In this document: positions 10,601 through 22,172 of the stretch, one piece after another | How positions within the stretch are numbered: the first letter of the stretch is position 1 | Layout: the number at the start of each line of letters is the position of its first letter | Assembly: GCF_000143415.4 (NCBI RefSeq) | Contig: NW_003314341.1 | Location: forward strand, 229,869 to 293,868 | Direction of reading: 5' to 3' | Origin: Selaginella moellendorffii | Taxonomy: Eukaryota > Streptophyta > Lycopodiopsida > Selaginellales > Selaginellaceae | Length of the DNA: 64,000 nt | Position numbers and translations under genes: made by a program | Notes under the pieces: model-generated | The model's input: the letters and a program-made list of their open reading frames with translations, nothing else | Told to the model about the DNA's origin: nothing | The model's database searches: none

Positions 10601-10626
10601 CCCAGCATTTGCTGGGCAATTGCTAG
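10601..10626 (+). other. Helitron 3' terminus: hairpin plus CTAG
   Basis: Stem CCCAGC (10601-10606), loop ATTT, stem GCTGGG (10611-10616), spacer CAATTG, then CTAG ending at 10626 and followed by T. This is the arrangement used by Helitrons as their 3' termination signal. It lies 487 bp downstream of the second in-frame stop of RepHel. Confidence 0.8.
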
Positions 10627-11243
10627 TTCAAGAAATAAAACACCACTTTTCTGTTGCTGATGTGGCACAAATCACACCACTCCCAGATTCTAAGCCTAGA
10701 CACTAAAACATGTTGTGGGTGGAAGCCCAAAACACTTCTCTCCTTGGGGTTGGTGGGGTGGAGGTGTAACACTGTTGGGGGTTCCAAAAGTATAGTGGTG
10801 TTGGAAGAGTTGGAAGAGTTAGGTAGTTGAGGTGGAGTTCAAGTATGAGTATGCGTATGAGTCTGGCACTGAGTTTTGGGCAAGCTCCCTCTGCACGTGG
10901 CATGCTGCAAGTGGGGTGGGCTTGCATGCTCCAATTGGCTCTGACTTTGGCTCTGGTTTTGCTACCCTCAATACCACACTCCCTGCTCACTATCGGGACA
11001 AGGAGACTTAGTCAGACTAGAGGTCTGGATCTTTGCATGTGGTAGTGGTGAGCTGGTTGGTAGTTAATCCTCGTGATGTGGTAGTATGTGCCTTTGGTAG
11101 AGGATTGCACACCCATTGCTATGTGAAAAACATATGCCTATGATTGGTCCTAGCCAATGCTCTGGCATAACCAAGAGAACTCAGGTGACCAACATGTAAG
11201 GTGTTCCACAATTTGGCCTAGCCTCTCACTTTTGTGTGTTCTC

Positions 11244-11398
11244 TTGGGGCAGTAGGGGGTGTATTGCTCACCCCCTCCCAAGTGCACACCCCTTGCTGTA
11301 TTGAGACCATTTGAGTCTGGATCCAGGTCCAGATCTAGGTGGGCAATCCCCATATTTGTTTTGGGGCAGTAGGAGTGTGTTACTCACCCCCTCCCAAG
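11244..11398. repeat. Dispersed direct repeat, about 38 bp, two copies
   Basis: The block TTGGGGCAGTAGG...CTCACCCCCTCCCAAG occurs at 11244-11282 and again at 11361-11398 with a few differences. Start-to-start distance is 117 bp. Function unknown. Confidence 0.8.
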
Positions 11399-11947
11399 CT
11401 TTGACATGGGTGAGCTCAGCTGCATGGGGGCTTAAACTGGTGCTTCACAGTTGAGGAATTAACACTCTAGACACCTACCCTTTATTAAAAGTGTATATGA
11501 TGGAGGGAGCAAGAAATTGAATAATCTATGCTATTCAACAACCTTTGGGAATCTTAGGCAGAGGATATTTTTCTACCTAGCAAAAGGTTTGGTTACTCTA
11601 TAATATGAAAAAGTTTTCTCCTGCTTGAAACTCCGATTGTAATGACAACTTTAAAGTTTACAGTTGTTTGCAAAAAATTTCAAGCAATGAATCAAAATTT
11701 TCAGCTGTTAAGTGATGACGTTGCTAGTTAAATAGCAACAAAATTTGAAGAGATCAATAAAACAATTGCAAAAAATTTTAAAGGCCCAGAGCAAGAAAAT
11801 AGTTTTTTACACCAACTTTGACTATAGGGAGTTTGAAGCTTTTGACATTGTCTATAAGGTGTACTCATACCTCATCTTTTTCTTTTAAAGAATTCCCTAA
11901 GGCTAAAGGATCCCCCAGAATCATGATTGGAATAATAAAGAATTTAT

Positions 11948-12098
11948 AAGATTGAGTTCAAGATTAAGTTTAAAACCAAGTCCAAAACTGAGTTTAAGAC
12001 CAAGTCTTAGATTGAGTCCAAGATCTAATATTGGGTTTGAGACTAAATTCAAGACCAAGTCTGAAATCAAGTTCAAAATGAAGTTTGAAATTCATTTT
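11948..12098. repeat. Degenerate 12-bp tandem repeat array
   Basis: Roughly twelve units follow the pattern AAGAYYRAGTTY (for example AAGATTGAGTTC, AAGATTAAGTTT, AAGACCAAGTCT). The register is broken once near 12032-12038. A 12-bp period keeps a codon frame, but no flanking open frame uses it. Confidence 0.85.
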
Positions 12099-13175
12099 AA
12101 GTTTTTTGTTTGCTTTAAGTAAACTTGTAAGGGAATTGAGATGGTAATGGATATACCTAAAATATACTTGGATATTCTAGGATATTCTTCCATCTAATGG
12201 CTATTATTCATTGAGATTAGTCTTGTATTTACAATTTATAAATATGTTTATAATTTATAAACTTTCTTAACCCTTTCTAATATATGTTTGATATGCAATA
12301 AGATTAATCTTGTGTTTATAAATTACAAACATGCTTATAATTATAAATTTTATTTGATCAATTGGATTAATAAATAGAAATAATACTACTATTAAGCCAA
12401 CCAAGCATTGCTACATGCAATGCGTAGCAAATTATTTAATTTTGTAAAAATAAATATGCAACTTTTTAATTATTCTAAAGAGTTAATTATTATTTTTGTT
12501 GCATAAACTTATTGAAATGAAAAAATCAAGGGCCAAAGTCTAGGGATCAAAGATACTAGCCTGGACTAGCCCTCATTGTCTCCATAGGTTGGATGATTCA
12601 AATGGCTGTGGTGATGATGCTCATTGGACCTAGAAAGAAAGCCAAAAACAAAATGGGACAACACAAATTTGAAATCGAAAAGAATAAATTTTTTGAGGAA
12701 TAAAATTTCCTTGTGCCCCACCATCACTTCTGGTCACACCAGAGGGCAAGGTGCATGCACTCAACTCGTGCAGTGCTGTGCATGCGAGATGGGCATGTCC
12801 AAGATGAGGATTTTGAAGGTGACGAGTGGAAGTTGTAGATATGAGGTAATGCGAGAAGTTGGATGCTAGAGAGCTGAATTGTGTGCAGAAGTTAGTGTTT
12901 TTTAAGACTCAAACAAACTCTAATTTCAAGAATTCAAATTGACAATGATAAAGTGAACAGCATTCAAATAACTTCATTAGAGTAACTAGCTTGCCTCCTG
13001 GAGTTTGTCATGAGTGCCAAGAGCTCAACGTGGAGCTGCTTGTTACAGATGGTAGTAAGCAATTCTATTTTTCCTTCTTTTCCCTTTTGGGTGACCAGTG
13101 CAATTTATTTAGTATGAGCAATTGGGTGGCACAGTCTTGTAAGCATATTCTACAAAGGAATATTGTTGCTCACTA

Positions 13176-13202
13176 CCCAGCATTCGCTAGGCAAATTGCT
13201 TA
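13176..13202 (+). repeat. Decayed Helitron-like 3' terminus
   Basis: CCCAGCATTCGCTAGG followed by CAAATTGCTTA closely resembles the terminus at 10601-10626, including the preceding CAC/TAC context. The stem has one mismatch and the final CTAG is lost. It may mark the end of an older, eroded member of the same family. Confidence 0.45.
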
Positions 13203-13854
13203 TGCATTATTATTACATGTTTTAGATCATGAGTACCCAACTAGGAGCACAAGCTCAGAACTCGAAAGAGGGAAGACCATGTGGCGAAGGAAGAAAAATC
13301 AAGAAGCCTGATGCATTTGTTTTTCTTTCATGTAGCCAAATAAGAAACAAAGTTATAGAGAAATTTTTGGTTCTATCTCCGACTCTGTTCTCTTCTTTGG
13401 AGGTCGAGGAAGATGTCCTCCATGTTCAGTGACATGTCCGGTGCTAATAAGCAACTTCAATGTCTAGTTTACTGTATTATAGTTACAATGAGAGTGTAAT
13501 AATGTCTCAGAGCATGAGAAATTCTCATTAAAAAAAAACTTTAGCATTGCAAGTACCTAAATCTATGCACACAAAAATATTATGAACCCAATCACCCAAT
13601 CACTTTTGGATTGCTATATAAGCAATCTAAACGTATGAATTACAATATTTACATGGAACATGCCATGTGCATGCAGGAAACTTCATGCCATTCATGCAGC
13701 TATGTCATTCCTCAGTTTTTTTGAAGTAATTTGATTCAACCCACAATTGTGGAGCTTTGTATGTACAAGAAAGTGCACAAACCCAAGGAGAAGAGTCGTT
13801 GATAAGAAGAAACTCGTAAACCAAGAATGAAATAATAAGGAAGAAGTATCTCTA

Positions 13855-16434
13855 TTAAATCGCGGATGTCACTTGAGGACAAAACACGTTTGCAGCGTCA
13901 CAGCCGAGCACGTCTTTGAACTCCCTGTGGATCCAGAAACTGTCGTAAACTTGGCCGTCCGAACTCTTCTTGTACTCGAACAGCAGCGATGATCGATTGA
14001 ACGCCGTGATCTTTGTGTAACCATAGTCATAGTCACGCTTCACGCTCCATGCCGGCGTTGGCGACGGGAACGGCGTGAGTGAAGCCCCAGCACCTCCCGC
14101 GACTACGTGAATCGTTGCATTGAATTTCCCAGAGTAAACATTGGTCTCATTGGTAACGCAAACCTCCTGCAAAGAACAGATAGTTCTTCCAAACAAGTAG
14201 AGAAAGAGCTCATACTCACGTCATAAACTGGACAGGATCGCTCGTAGTTGTGGACGTGGCCGTAGAAGGCGATGTCCACCTTGTACTTTTGCCACAAACC
14301 TTGCAGGCTTTCCCTGCTAAATGGCTCTGCAGTAGTGTTCTCGCTGGCTACGTACCACGAAGAGTAGCCAAGGACACGGTGAGCGATGAATATCAACCAT
14401 GGCTGCTTTTGCCTGTCCGCGCTAGCAAGGCATTCTTCGATCCACTTGTACTGCTCGCTTCCTTTGCGCCAGTCGTGCTCCGAGTCGGCAATGCAGAAGT
14501 GTAAAAGCCCATAATCCGTCGAATACCTGCAAAAAAAAAAAACTTCCTATGACATACTAGAACTTTTCCTATGATTACAAAATCCTATTCGTTCCCTATA
14601 GACAACATACCAGAACTTTTCCCTGTTCTTGACAGGCATGTTGAACACAGTTGATGAAAGCACCCCACACTCGCCTCCGGAGTCCGTTGTGTTATAAAAG
14701 GAACCAGAGTTAGGCCAATCCCGTTCATGATTTCCACTGCAAAGGCATAATTGTAACCTTATAGTTTTTTTCCTGTGTGTATAGTATACCTGGCCGTCAT
14801 ATAAGGGACACGTGAAGTCATTCCTTCAATCTGTTCCGTGAACTGATCCCATTGAGAAATATACCCCGTTGCATAGGATAAGTCTCCAATGTGGAAAATA
14901 ATGTCAATGTTGTCTATTTCTTTTGTGATCGTGTCGGTTGTGTTCAGTGAGCCAAACTGGAAATCATCGTACATCATTGATCCATCTCTTTCGTGCTGTT
15001 TGATCGATGTAGCTGTTAGATAAAAAAAGAGAAAAAAACATATAGCCGCCTTTGGGGTACCTTTCCCAAATCTCCAAAGATGACAACCCGTTGCAACGAC
15101 TCTTCACCAGGAAATGGAGGAGACTTAAAATATTTAATCGGACTCATCACGACCGAGTTATCTGATAACTTATGACCAACGCGATAGCTATATCTGAATA
15201 GGTATTGCAGAGATCAAATAAATAAAAATTGCATTGGAGATGGTGATTTACCTTGTGTTGGGCAATAAATCCTTCATTGATCCAGTATGAATTTGGCCGG
15301 GATCACGCCAGCCAACAGTGGACGCTGGAGGTCCTGAAGAAAAGTTTTCCAATATTACACACAAAACTTTAAAAAACTACAGACCACACATGTCTCCACG
15401 AGACAATGAAAGTGTGCTAGCCGGAGAGAATGACGGAATCTTGTGAAGTGCAATGTGATCCGCAACCTCATACGAAACGAACGGAATCGCTTCGCTGGTT
15501 CGATAACCACTAGTCCACGTTACAGTCATCTGAACTATAAGCATAAGCATATGCTAAATAATTGTTGACAGTAACCATACCTCATTCCAAAATTGTCCTT
15601 GAGCTAGTCTTGGGTATAAAGGCATCTTTAAGTGCGCAAAGGTGACTGGGCTGGACACAGCAATGAGCACCGGCTGCCATCCAAAAAACAACGTGAGAAT
15701 GTGAAAGAAGTTACGGTGAAAGTGTCTTACAGTATGAACGCCAGTGAACAGAGCGAACACAAAGTCAGAGCGTTGGTTGATAAGACGGAACGCGATTTGT
15801 CCATTGCCAGTGCTGACGTAGTCGGGTGAAGCGGAAGCATTTTGGAACTGCACGCACAAACAAGCAAAGCTAGAAGAGACTCCAAAAACAAAGAGGCATT
15901 ACAATGGAAGAAAAGACCTTCCACGAGAACAAGAAAAATATAGAAAACAATCGAGTAGAATACAATGAGAACGAAATGAGTACCTTGATGGGAGCAGTGC
16001 ACAAATTCGGAGGATATTCCCTATTTGGACCATTATAATCGTCCAAGCAAGCCGACGCGCTGCACACATCACACACGAGAAAGATAATTCTGCTCGAGAG
16101 CTCCTGTGTTCCCACATACTTGAACTTTGATGGCGAGAAAACACCAATCCAGTCGTCATTGCTAGCTCCAGAAGACCTTTGGTATTTCACAGTGACATAT
16201 CCCACATACCCCCACTGAAGAATCGAAGGCCAATTACAACATATAAACTGGAAGAAAACATTGTACCTTAAGTCCGAGTAGCTGAGGATAAACTTGGACG
16301 GAGGCAGACTCATTGAGACCAATCAAAGCGCGATCAGTTCTCAAACGAGAGAGGACGTGCCTGTGCTGGAAGCTCGATCCACAAAGTTGCAGCAAAATGA
16401 GGAGGAAACAAGAAGCAACCAACGGACGGCTCAT
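13855..16434 (-). CDS. Purple acid phosphatase, PAP1/24/27-like
   Basis: Twelve exons close in frame to a 619-aa protein: 16434-16267, 16214-16120, 16059-15984, 15847-15731, 15673-15581, 15529-15385, 15333-15252, 15193-15061, 14995-14790, 14736-14611, 14526-14220 and 14166-13855. All introns are GT-AG. A signal peptide (LVASCFLLILLQLCGSS) starts the protein, so it is probably secreted or vacuolar. All five metal-binding motifs of the family are present: FGDLG, GDLSYATGY, GNHERD, IAHR and GHVHNYER. The enzyme uses a dinuclear metal centre to hydrolyse phosphomonoesters or anhydrides. Length and the extended N-terminal domain match the large plant PAP subgroup. The C-terminus (PQVTSAI) shows no GPI signal. 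Confidence 0.95.
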
Positions 16435-17865
16435 TGTTCCTACTGCCCTCGTATGGATATTCGCACAACCCCTGGCATGATTCCTCACATATATGTCCAA
16501 CCAGACCAAAAAAAGAGCAACGATAAAAAGGAAAAGATCTTACATCGATCAAAATATACTGGCAAACGCGAGGTAGAAACGGAAGAGCAAGCCAACAAGC
16601 TTGGATGCTTTCAACATCAATTTCCAGCACGATCGCATTCATGCCTGAACAGATACTGAAGCCAAACGACAGTTCCAAAATCTGGCACAAGCAAGAACGG
16701 ACGGTGGTAAATGATCAATGATCATTGCGGCGCGGAAGCAGGCAAGACCCGCCCCAATATGGTTCTAGTGCAAAGATGAAACTAAATTTAACGATACACA
16801 TTAGCCGCAAGCTCTCCCGAACGACATGAAGCCAGCCTTCAAATCCGCCATGGCTGCAACGTGATCAGCCGGGCGGCGGGAATGAGAGAACCCCAACTCT
16901 CAAAAGATTGCAGCCGTGTGGTGATCCATGTTCCCCCCCCCTTATCGGCGAGGTCATCAGGAAGATTCTAAGAAACAAACTGAGCTGTTCTTTTTTCCTC
17001 TTCGACTTTGGGAGCAATATTGATGGATTGCATGGTAATGGAATCGTCAGAAAGAATGAGACTAGAGCAGGGGGAAATCAAACAAACGCTTGGCCTGCGA
17101 ATCCAACGAGTACATAGAGAAAATCCTTGACAACGTTTCTTACTTGCACCAACTTCACATTCAGTTCAGCTTGAGCTTCTTCATCCTCATAGATCAAAAT
17201 TGCTCCCAAAGTCGAAGAGGAAAAAAAAACACAAAGAAGTCAGCCAAGATAAGAGATTTGCAACGCAGGAGGAGCTAGACAAAGGAAGCTCTCGCGTTGA
17301 GAATTTGGCGGCTATGTCGGGTTTAAGGTGGGATGTTTCTTTTCGCTCAAATATTCAGAAACGGATTTTGCAGGTGCTTTCTTTCCAGAATGCAATGCCT
17401 AGTCCCAAGGACAAAGAACGAAACATAGCTTGAAACCTGAATAAATGTTTTTTCTTGATCGATGTCATGGCAAGAAGCATCCTTTACTACCTCCTTTCCT
17501 TTTCGTTTCTTCTTTCTACCTTCTTCATTGTGCAATGGCTCGTCAATACGTAATTTCTTGAGTCAATTGAGTACCTCCTCTTCCAGCTCCAGCCCGTAGC
17601 TCGCAGAGGACGCGCCGGAGCACCAGCAAGCGGTGGCTTAGGGACCCCTTGACGGAAAGGAACCGGCAAGGCAAGTTCATCTTATTCATGAGGTGTAGCA
17701 CCCACCTTCACGACACATGCAAGGATGTCATGGCCAACAGAAACCCAAAAGACGTTACAGTAACGAGAAGTCAAAAGCACACACCTGTGGGTAAAATCTT
17801 GGAACAGCGACCAGTGTTGCTTGAAGATGTTGTCATTTGGTGGAGGATAAGTCGACTCCAAGAAG
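16435..17865. other. Intergenic region upstream of the phosphatase gene
   Basis: Holds the phosphatase promoter side and a pair of 35-bp inverted repeats (16990-17226). I see no supportable gene; open frames are short and lack family features. Confidence 0.5.
16990..17226. repeat. 35-bp inverted repeat enclosing about 165 bp
   Basis: TTTTTTCCTCTTCGACTTTGGGAGCAAT at 16990 is matched in reverse complement by ATTGCTCCCAAAGTCGAAGAGGAAAAAA ending near 17226, with about 35 paired positions and few mismatches. This could be the termini of a small MITE-like element or a hairpin-forming transcript. No obvious target-site duplication was found. Confidence 0.75.
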
Positions 17866-18138
17866 ATGGTTCACGCACGAATGAGCCGCGGAAGAAAAGT
17901 GAAGCTTTCGGCGCTATCGTTGCTAGCGCTATTACTTATATGCTGGAACTCGCAGGAGGATCTTCAATCCTGTTGCCTGTGTGCCAGGAAGGCAAATTCA
18001 TGGGAGCGGAACTCGCAAGATGCCTTTGTGCCTTCCGAGGACTCCCGTCTTTGGAGGAATGATCACTCCCTCAAGTTAAGACAGCCGTGCGGGTTCCTTC
18101 TTACTTTGAAGAGAAGTTTTGGCACGGCAAACTTCTAA
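17866..18138 (+). CDS. Candidate small secreted peptide (hypothetical)
   Basis: An ATG-initiated 90-codon frame starts with a basic stretch (MSRGRKVK at residues 6-13) followed by a hydrophobic core (LSALSLLALLLICW), a good-looking secretion signal. The remainder is hydrophilic, with a CCLC cluster and one further Cys near the C-terminus, which is basic. I do not recognise a family. Size and layout resemble plant signalling or defence peptide precursors, but nothing else supports it, and it lies in otherwise gene-poor sequence. Confidence 0.3.
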   Translation: MVHARMSRGRKVKLSALSLLALLLICWNSQEDLQSCCLCARKANSWERNSQDAFVPSEDSRLWRNDHSLKLRQPCGFLLTLKRSFGTANF

Positions 18139-19039
18139 ATTTGAACAGGTTTTGGTAGTAACGCTTTGATTTCAGAAAGAACAACAAGAACACCATGCCG
18201 CATGTTTGGTTATAAGAAGAAAGAACAATGCTCTCTGGAGCTCGGAATCCATTGCGCGCGATCACGGGAGCTCTCTTCCTGACTGGATCTTGTCATAACC
18301 AAGAGCAGTCAATCCGGGGAAGCGTCGCTGGTTTTCTGATTGTGTCTTTTGGGCATGAGAAGTTTCGAGTAAATCAAACCAAAACCAAGGAAAGCAAAAA
18401 CTTGGGAATTTTTTTATCGAATTTTTTTAGACGATTGTTTGATCGCCCACCTTCCCTGGCAATTTCTCCGTCCTTCCAGAGCTAGATTTTCAAGCGAGCT
18501 GCTCTACCATGCTATGATTGATCATGCCACAAGAAGAAAGTGTACATGTTTTTTAGTGTATGAGAGTGTTAGTTGGGGTGGTGGTGGTGATCAAATTCTT
18601 ACATCAAAGAAAGAGAACATTGGGTGAATGTGTATGAATTGAATGCCTCTTTCTGCTCTATTTCTAGAGCTTGGACCACAGAGCAAACACCAAAATGTGC
18701 TCTACTCGTCAGGACTTCGCTCGCACAGCTAGCATCCATTGGAGCCCTATGATTCAAATTGCGTCCTGCCCAAGATGGTGACTAGGCATGTCCCAGTTGC
18801 TGCAAAGTGTGATTTCTTGTTCTCTGCCATGGTCGCGAGTAGGCGGCCAAGCAAGCCACAGTCTCAATGGCACCAGAGATCAACAGGTACACCATTTCCA
18901 TGATCATGGGAAGTCACCGTCTGCGTGGGTTCGAGGGCGCGGGATCTCAGTCTCCAAGTAGCGAGAGCATGAGTTATCTGGCCTCTCTGCTGCTGGACAA
19001 CAGCGTCATGACCAGGGATTGTCTTTTAGAATCCTTCGT
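18139..19039. other. Intergenic region left of the broken Crinkler/RHS-like locus
   Basis: No gene supported. A weak open frame from 18867 may belong to the 5' part of the following pseudogene, but its link in frame to the sequence after 19050 is broken. Confidence 0.4.
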
Positions 19040-22000
19040 GCTTCACACACACACCTCAAGAGGTGGACGACATCACCTCCCCAGCTATGGACATCATCGA
19101 GAAGAATTACATCTCCTTTCCACAGCACGACCAGTGGTCCAGCAGTGGAGGCAAGAAGAGGTTTGCAGACCACACGTCTAAAGAAATATCCCACTCGCTG
19201 CATTTTTTAGCAAACCTTAGTATGATAAGCGAGGCTCGATGACTCTTGCCATTTCTTTGGCATACAAGTACTTCTGAAAATTCGACAGTAAAACCGGGTT
19301 CCAATATGAAACTTTGGAGACCTGCGGTCTCAAAGCGCAAGCGCGATGTGGACGACATGACAGCAGCCGTCGAAGCATGGACTGCTATGCGGAAACTCAA
19401 GCACGAAGATCTGCTCAATCCCGATAAGGTAGCTTCTATTCCATACCCAGGCATTCGAGATCCAGGCGGCAGACCAGGGCGAAGACTAGGTGTTATAGGG
19501 ATTGAGGTTTTGGGGAGTTCTTGGATGTCTGGGACGATGACATCCAGACGACGGTGGTGTAGTCATGGTAGGGGCTAAAGGCATAGGCAAGAGTGTTCGT
19601 CTGATGGTTTTCGCCTGTATTCAGTTTGTCAAGGCCACGTCCCGCATTCTCTGCATCTGGAACATGATGCAGGCGAAGCATGATCTTTTCGGGTGCCTCA
19701 AGGATGCGCTCCTCTTTGCCTATTTGGAGGAGCCAGAGATGGCGATGGAGATTGAAATGATTGACTCTTTGCAAGACCTCCAGAAGTTTATTCATCGCAG
19801 GAAGAGCATCTGCCACGAGACTTTCTGGTTCATCCTCGATGGCGCACAGGCATTAGATGTCCACACTTGGAACCAATCGTTACAAATCCGCTCCGCCGCT
19901 GCTCACCAACTGGATATCTTTCTACAAGGCTGTAAGGTCTTGTGGGGAGTTTCTCCAGAGGCTGAGCTAGACGAAGAGAAACTGCATGACTCTGTCAGGA
20001 GTGCCTGCTGTGAAGAGGGCTGAGTGAGAGAGCTCTGAGTGAGGACATACATGAGAAGCTCAGTTCTAGGCGCAGTTATTAATTTAAGGAGAGGATCTAT
20101 ATCCGTCATCTCACTCACTGCTGAGAAACTCTGAATATCCCGCTCGATGGAACTGATGATGCGATGCTCCTCAAAGCATACCAGTACCGTTTGCCAATCC
20201 TCCTCATCTTCAAGCAGCTCCACGGCGTCTTCGACTTTCAAGTATCTCTGGCTGGGGCTTGGCCTTTCCTTGGGTCTGGAGAGCCTTCCATTCTTTATCG
20301 CAGGCCAGAAGTTTGCAGCAGTCATTCAGAATCGTCAGAAACCATGGGTGGCTTCAATGGGTGGCTTCATGGGTGGTTTCCGGCATAGCGACTTGAATCA
20401 CGCTGCCGGGCAAGTTCTGTACATACACCTTACATTGAGGAGCTCTACATCGACGTTTTCCGTGAGAAGGAAGCAACTTTTGCCAAGGCTCGGGGGGGGG
20501 GGGGGGGTGGACTATTGTGAAGTGGTGATGAAGGAGCCTGTTACCAACTGGGCGGAAATAGGCATATGCGAGCGACTTTTCACGGACGTGGTATCCAGGT
20601 TGGGAATAAGGATTGCTCCCTACTTGTACATATCCACAGTGAAAGCTGAACGCTTCAGAACTGCTCCAAACCTGTTGAAGAAGCTGCCTGCTCATGGCTA
20701 CGGCATTGTGTTTTTCCCCAGTAAGTTCAACTTTGGAGACATTGACGGGGCTGTAGTATACAGGGACATGGCTGGCCAGCTTCATTTGGTTTGGTGGCAC
20801 TGCAGGTCACCACCAGCTTAGACAAGCACTTGCATTCTGCAGACAGGTTTCTGAGCATCCAAGTGATCGACCAGTGGATTCCCTCGGGCTTGAAGGAATG
20901 GAAGCTGCACTTCGCCTTTATATGCCTGACGAGCAAAGATGAAGCTCCCAAGGGTGGCAGTATTAATCAGCACCGCAGTGGAGCATGCTTCGGGGTGCCG
21001 TATACGCTGCACATCAGGTCCTTTGAAGATGCCCTAGCTGCGTTGCCGACCAAGGAACTCAATCTCTTGCGCGATATTGCACTCAATAGGGAGGAACACT
21101 ACACCACACTTGCTGGCTGTCCACCAGTTCCACCAGCGCTTGATGTGTCTGCAGCGGCTGCAACAGTGCGACTGTCGCCTACGGACCTCAAGAATCTCAG
21201 AAAGCCGCAGCTCAATGCCATTGGCATTTCAGCTGGAATGGATCCTGACGAGCATAGGAACATGAAGTTGCTAGCTGCAGCCATGCAAGCTAAGGGCGTG
21301 ATCGTTGTTGATCGTCTTTGATAGCTCTTTCAATCAGCCTAAAAACAAACAAACGATCTGGACTATTGTGAAGTGGTGATGAAGGAGCCTGTTACCAACT
21401 GGGCGGAAATAGGCATATGCGAGCGACTTTTCACGGACGTGGTATCCAGGTTGGGAATAAGGATTGCTCCCTACTTGTACATATCCACAGTGAAAGCTGA
21501 ACGCTTCAGAACTGCTCCAAACCTGTTGAAGAAGCTGCCTGCTCATGGCTACGGCATTGTGTTTTTCCCCAGTAAGTTCAACTTTGGAGACATTGACGGG
21601 GCTGTAGTATACAGGGACATGGCTGGCCAGCTTCATTTGGTTTGGTGGCACTGCAGGTCACCACCAGCTTAGACAAGCACTTGCATTCTGCAGACAGGTT
21701 TCTGAGCATCCAAGTGATCGACCAGTGGATTCCCTCGGGCTTGAAGGAATGGAAGCTGCACTTCGCCTTTATATGCCTGACGAGCAAAGATGAAGCTCCC
21801 AAGGGTGGCAGTATTAATCAGCACCGCAGTGGAGCATGCTTCGGGGTGCCGTATACGCTGCACATCAGGTCCTTTGAAGATGCCCTAGCTGCGTTGCCGA
21901 CCAAGGAACTCAATCTCTTGCGCGATATTGCACTCAATAGGGAGGAACACTACACCACACTTGCTGGCTGTCCACCAGTTCCACCAGCGCTTGATGTGTC

Positions 22001-22172
22001 TGCAGCGGCTGCAACAGTGCGACTGTCGCCTACGGACCTCAAGAATCTCAGAAAGCCGCAGCTCAATGCCATTGGCATTTCAGCTGGAATGGATCCTGAC
22101 GAGCATAGGAACATGAAGTTGCTAGCTGCAGCCATGCAAGCTAAGGGCGTGATCGTTGTTGATCGTCTTTGA
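19040..22172 (+). pseudogene. Broken Crinkler/RHS-type NTPase-nuclease gene
   Basis: Pieces of one gene lie in several frames. Near 19060 a coding-like stretch contains EVDDITSPAMDIIEKNY. From 19565 a P-loop segment begins VGAKGIGKS (Walker A) and includes ETFWFILDGAQALD. From about 20010 to 20330 the coding-like sequence is on the minus strand (LLEDEEDWQTVLVCFEEHRI), implying an internal inversion. From about 20440 plus-strand coding resumes (EELYIDVFREKEATFAKAR), interrupted by a 16-G run at 20492-20507. A C-terminal region follows with FGDIDGAVVYRD and, one frame over, LQVTTSLDKH, which resembles the nuclease core of the intact relative at 23885-25549. A 5-bp duplication (TTTGG, 20785-20794) accounts for that frame change. 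The family is proposed to act as nucleic-acid-targeting effectors; this copy cannot make an intact protein. Confidence 0.65.

Larger units (their letters stand above)
4223..10626 (+). mobile_element. Helitron (rolling-circle transposon), probably near full length
   Basis: The element is defined by the RepHel gene at 5757-10037. Its 3' end has the Helitron signature: a 6-bp-stem hairpin CCCAGC/GCTGGG with a 4-nt loop (10601-10616), a 6-nt spacer, then CTAG (10623-10626) followed by host T. The proposed 5' end at 4223 begins TCTATACATATAAAG after a host A. This fits the TC start and A/T target rule of Helitrons and matches an abrupt change in base composition. Helitrons make no target-site duplication, so none is expected. 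The 3' end is well supported; the 5' end is an inference from one motif. If correct, the element is 6.4 kb and includes the glycosyltransferase fragment at 4263-5099. Confidence 0.6.
10627..13854. other. Noncoding, repeat-bearing intergenic region
   Basis: About 3.2 kb with no gene I can support; open frames are short and lack family features. It contains a dispersed direct repeat (11244-11398), a 12-bp tandem array (11948-12098) and a decayed Helitron-like terminus (13176-13202). Composition is AT-rich from 11450 to 12500. The right end abuts the 3' end of the phosphatase gene. Confidence 0.6.
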
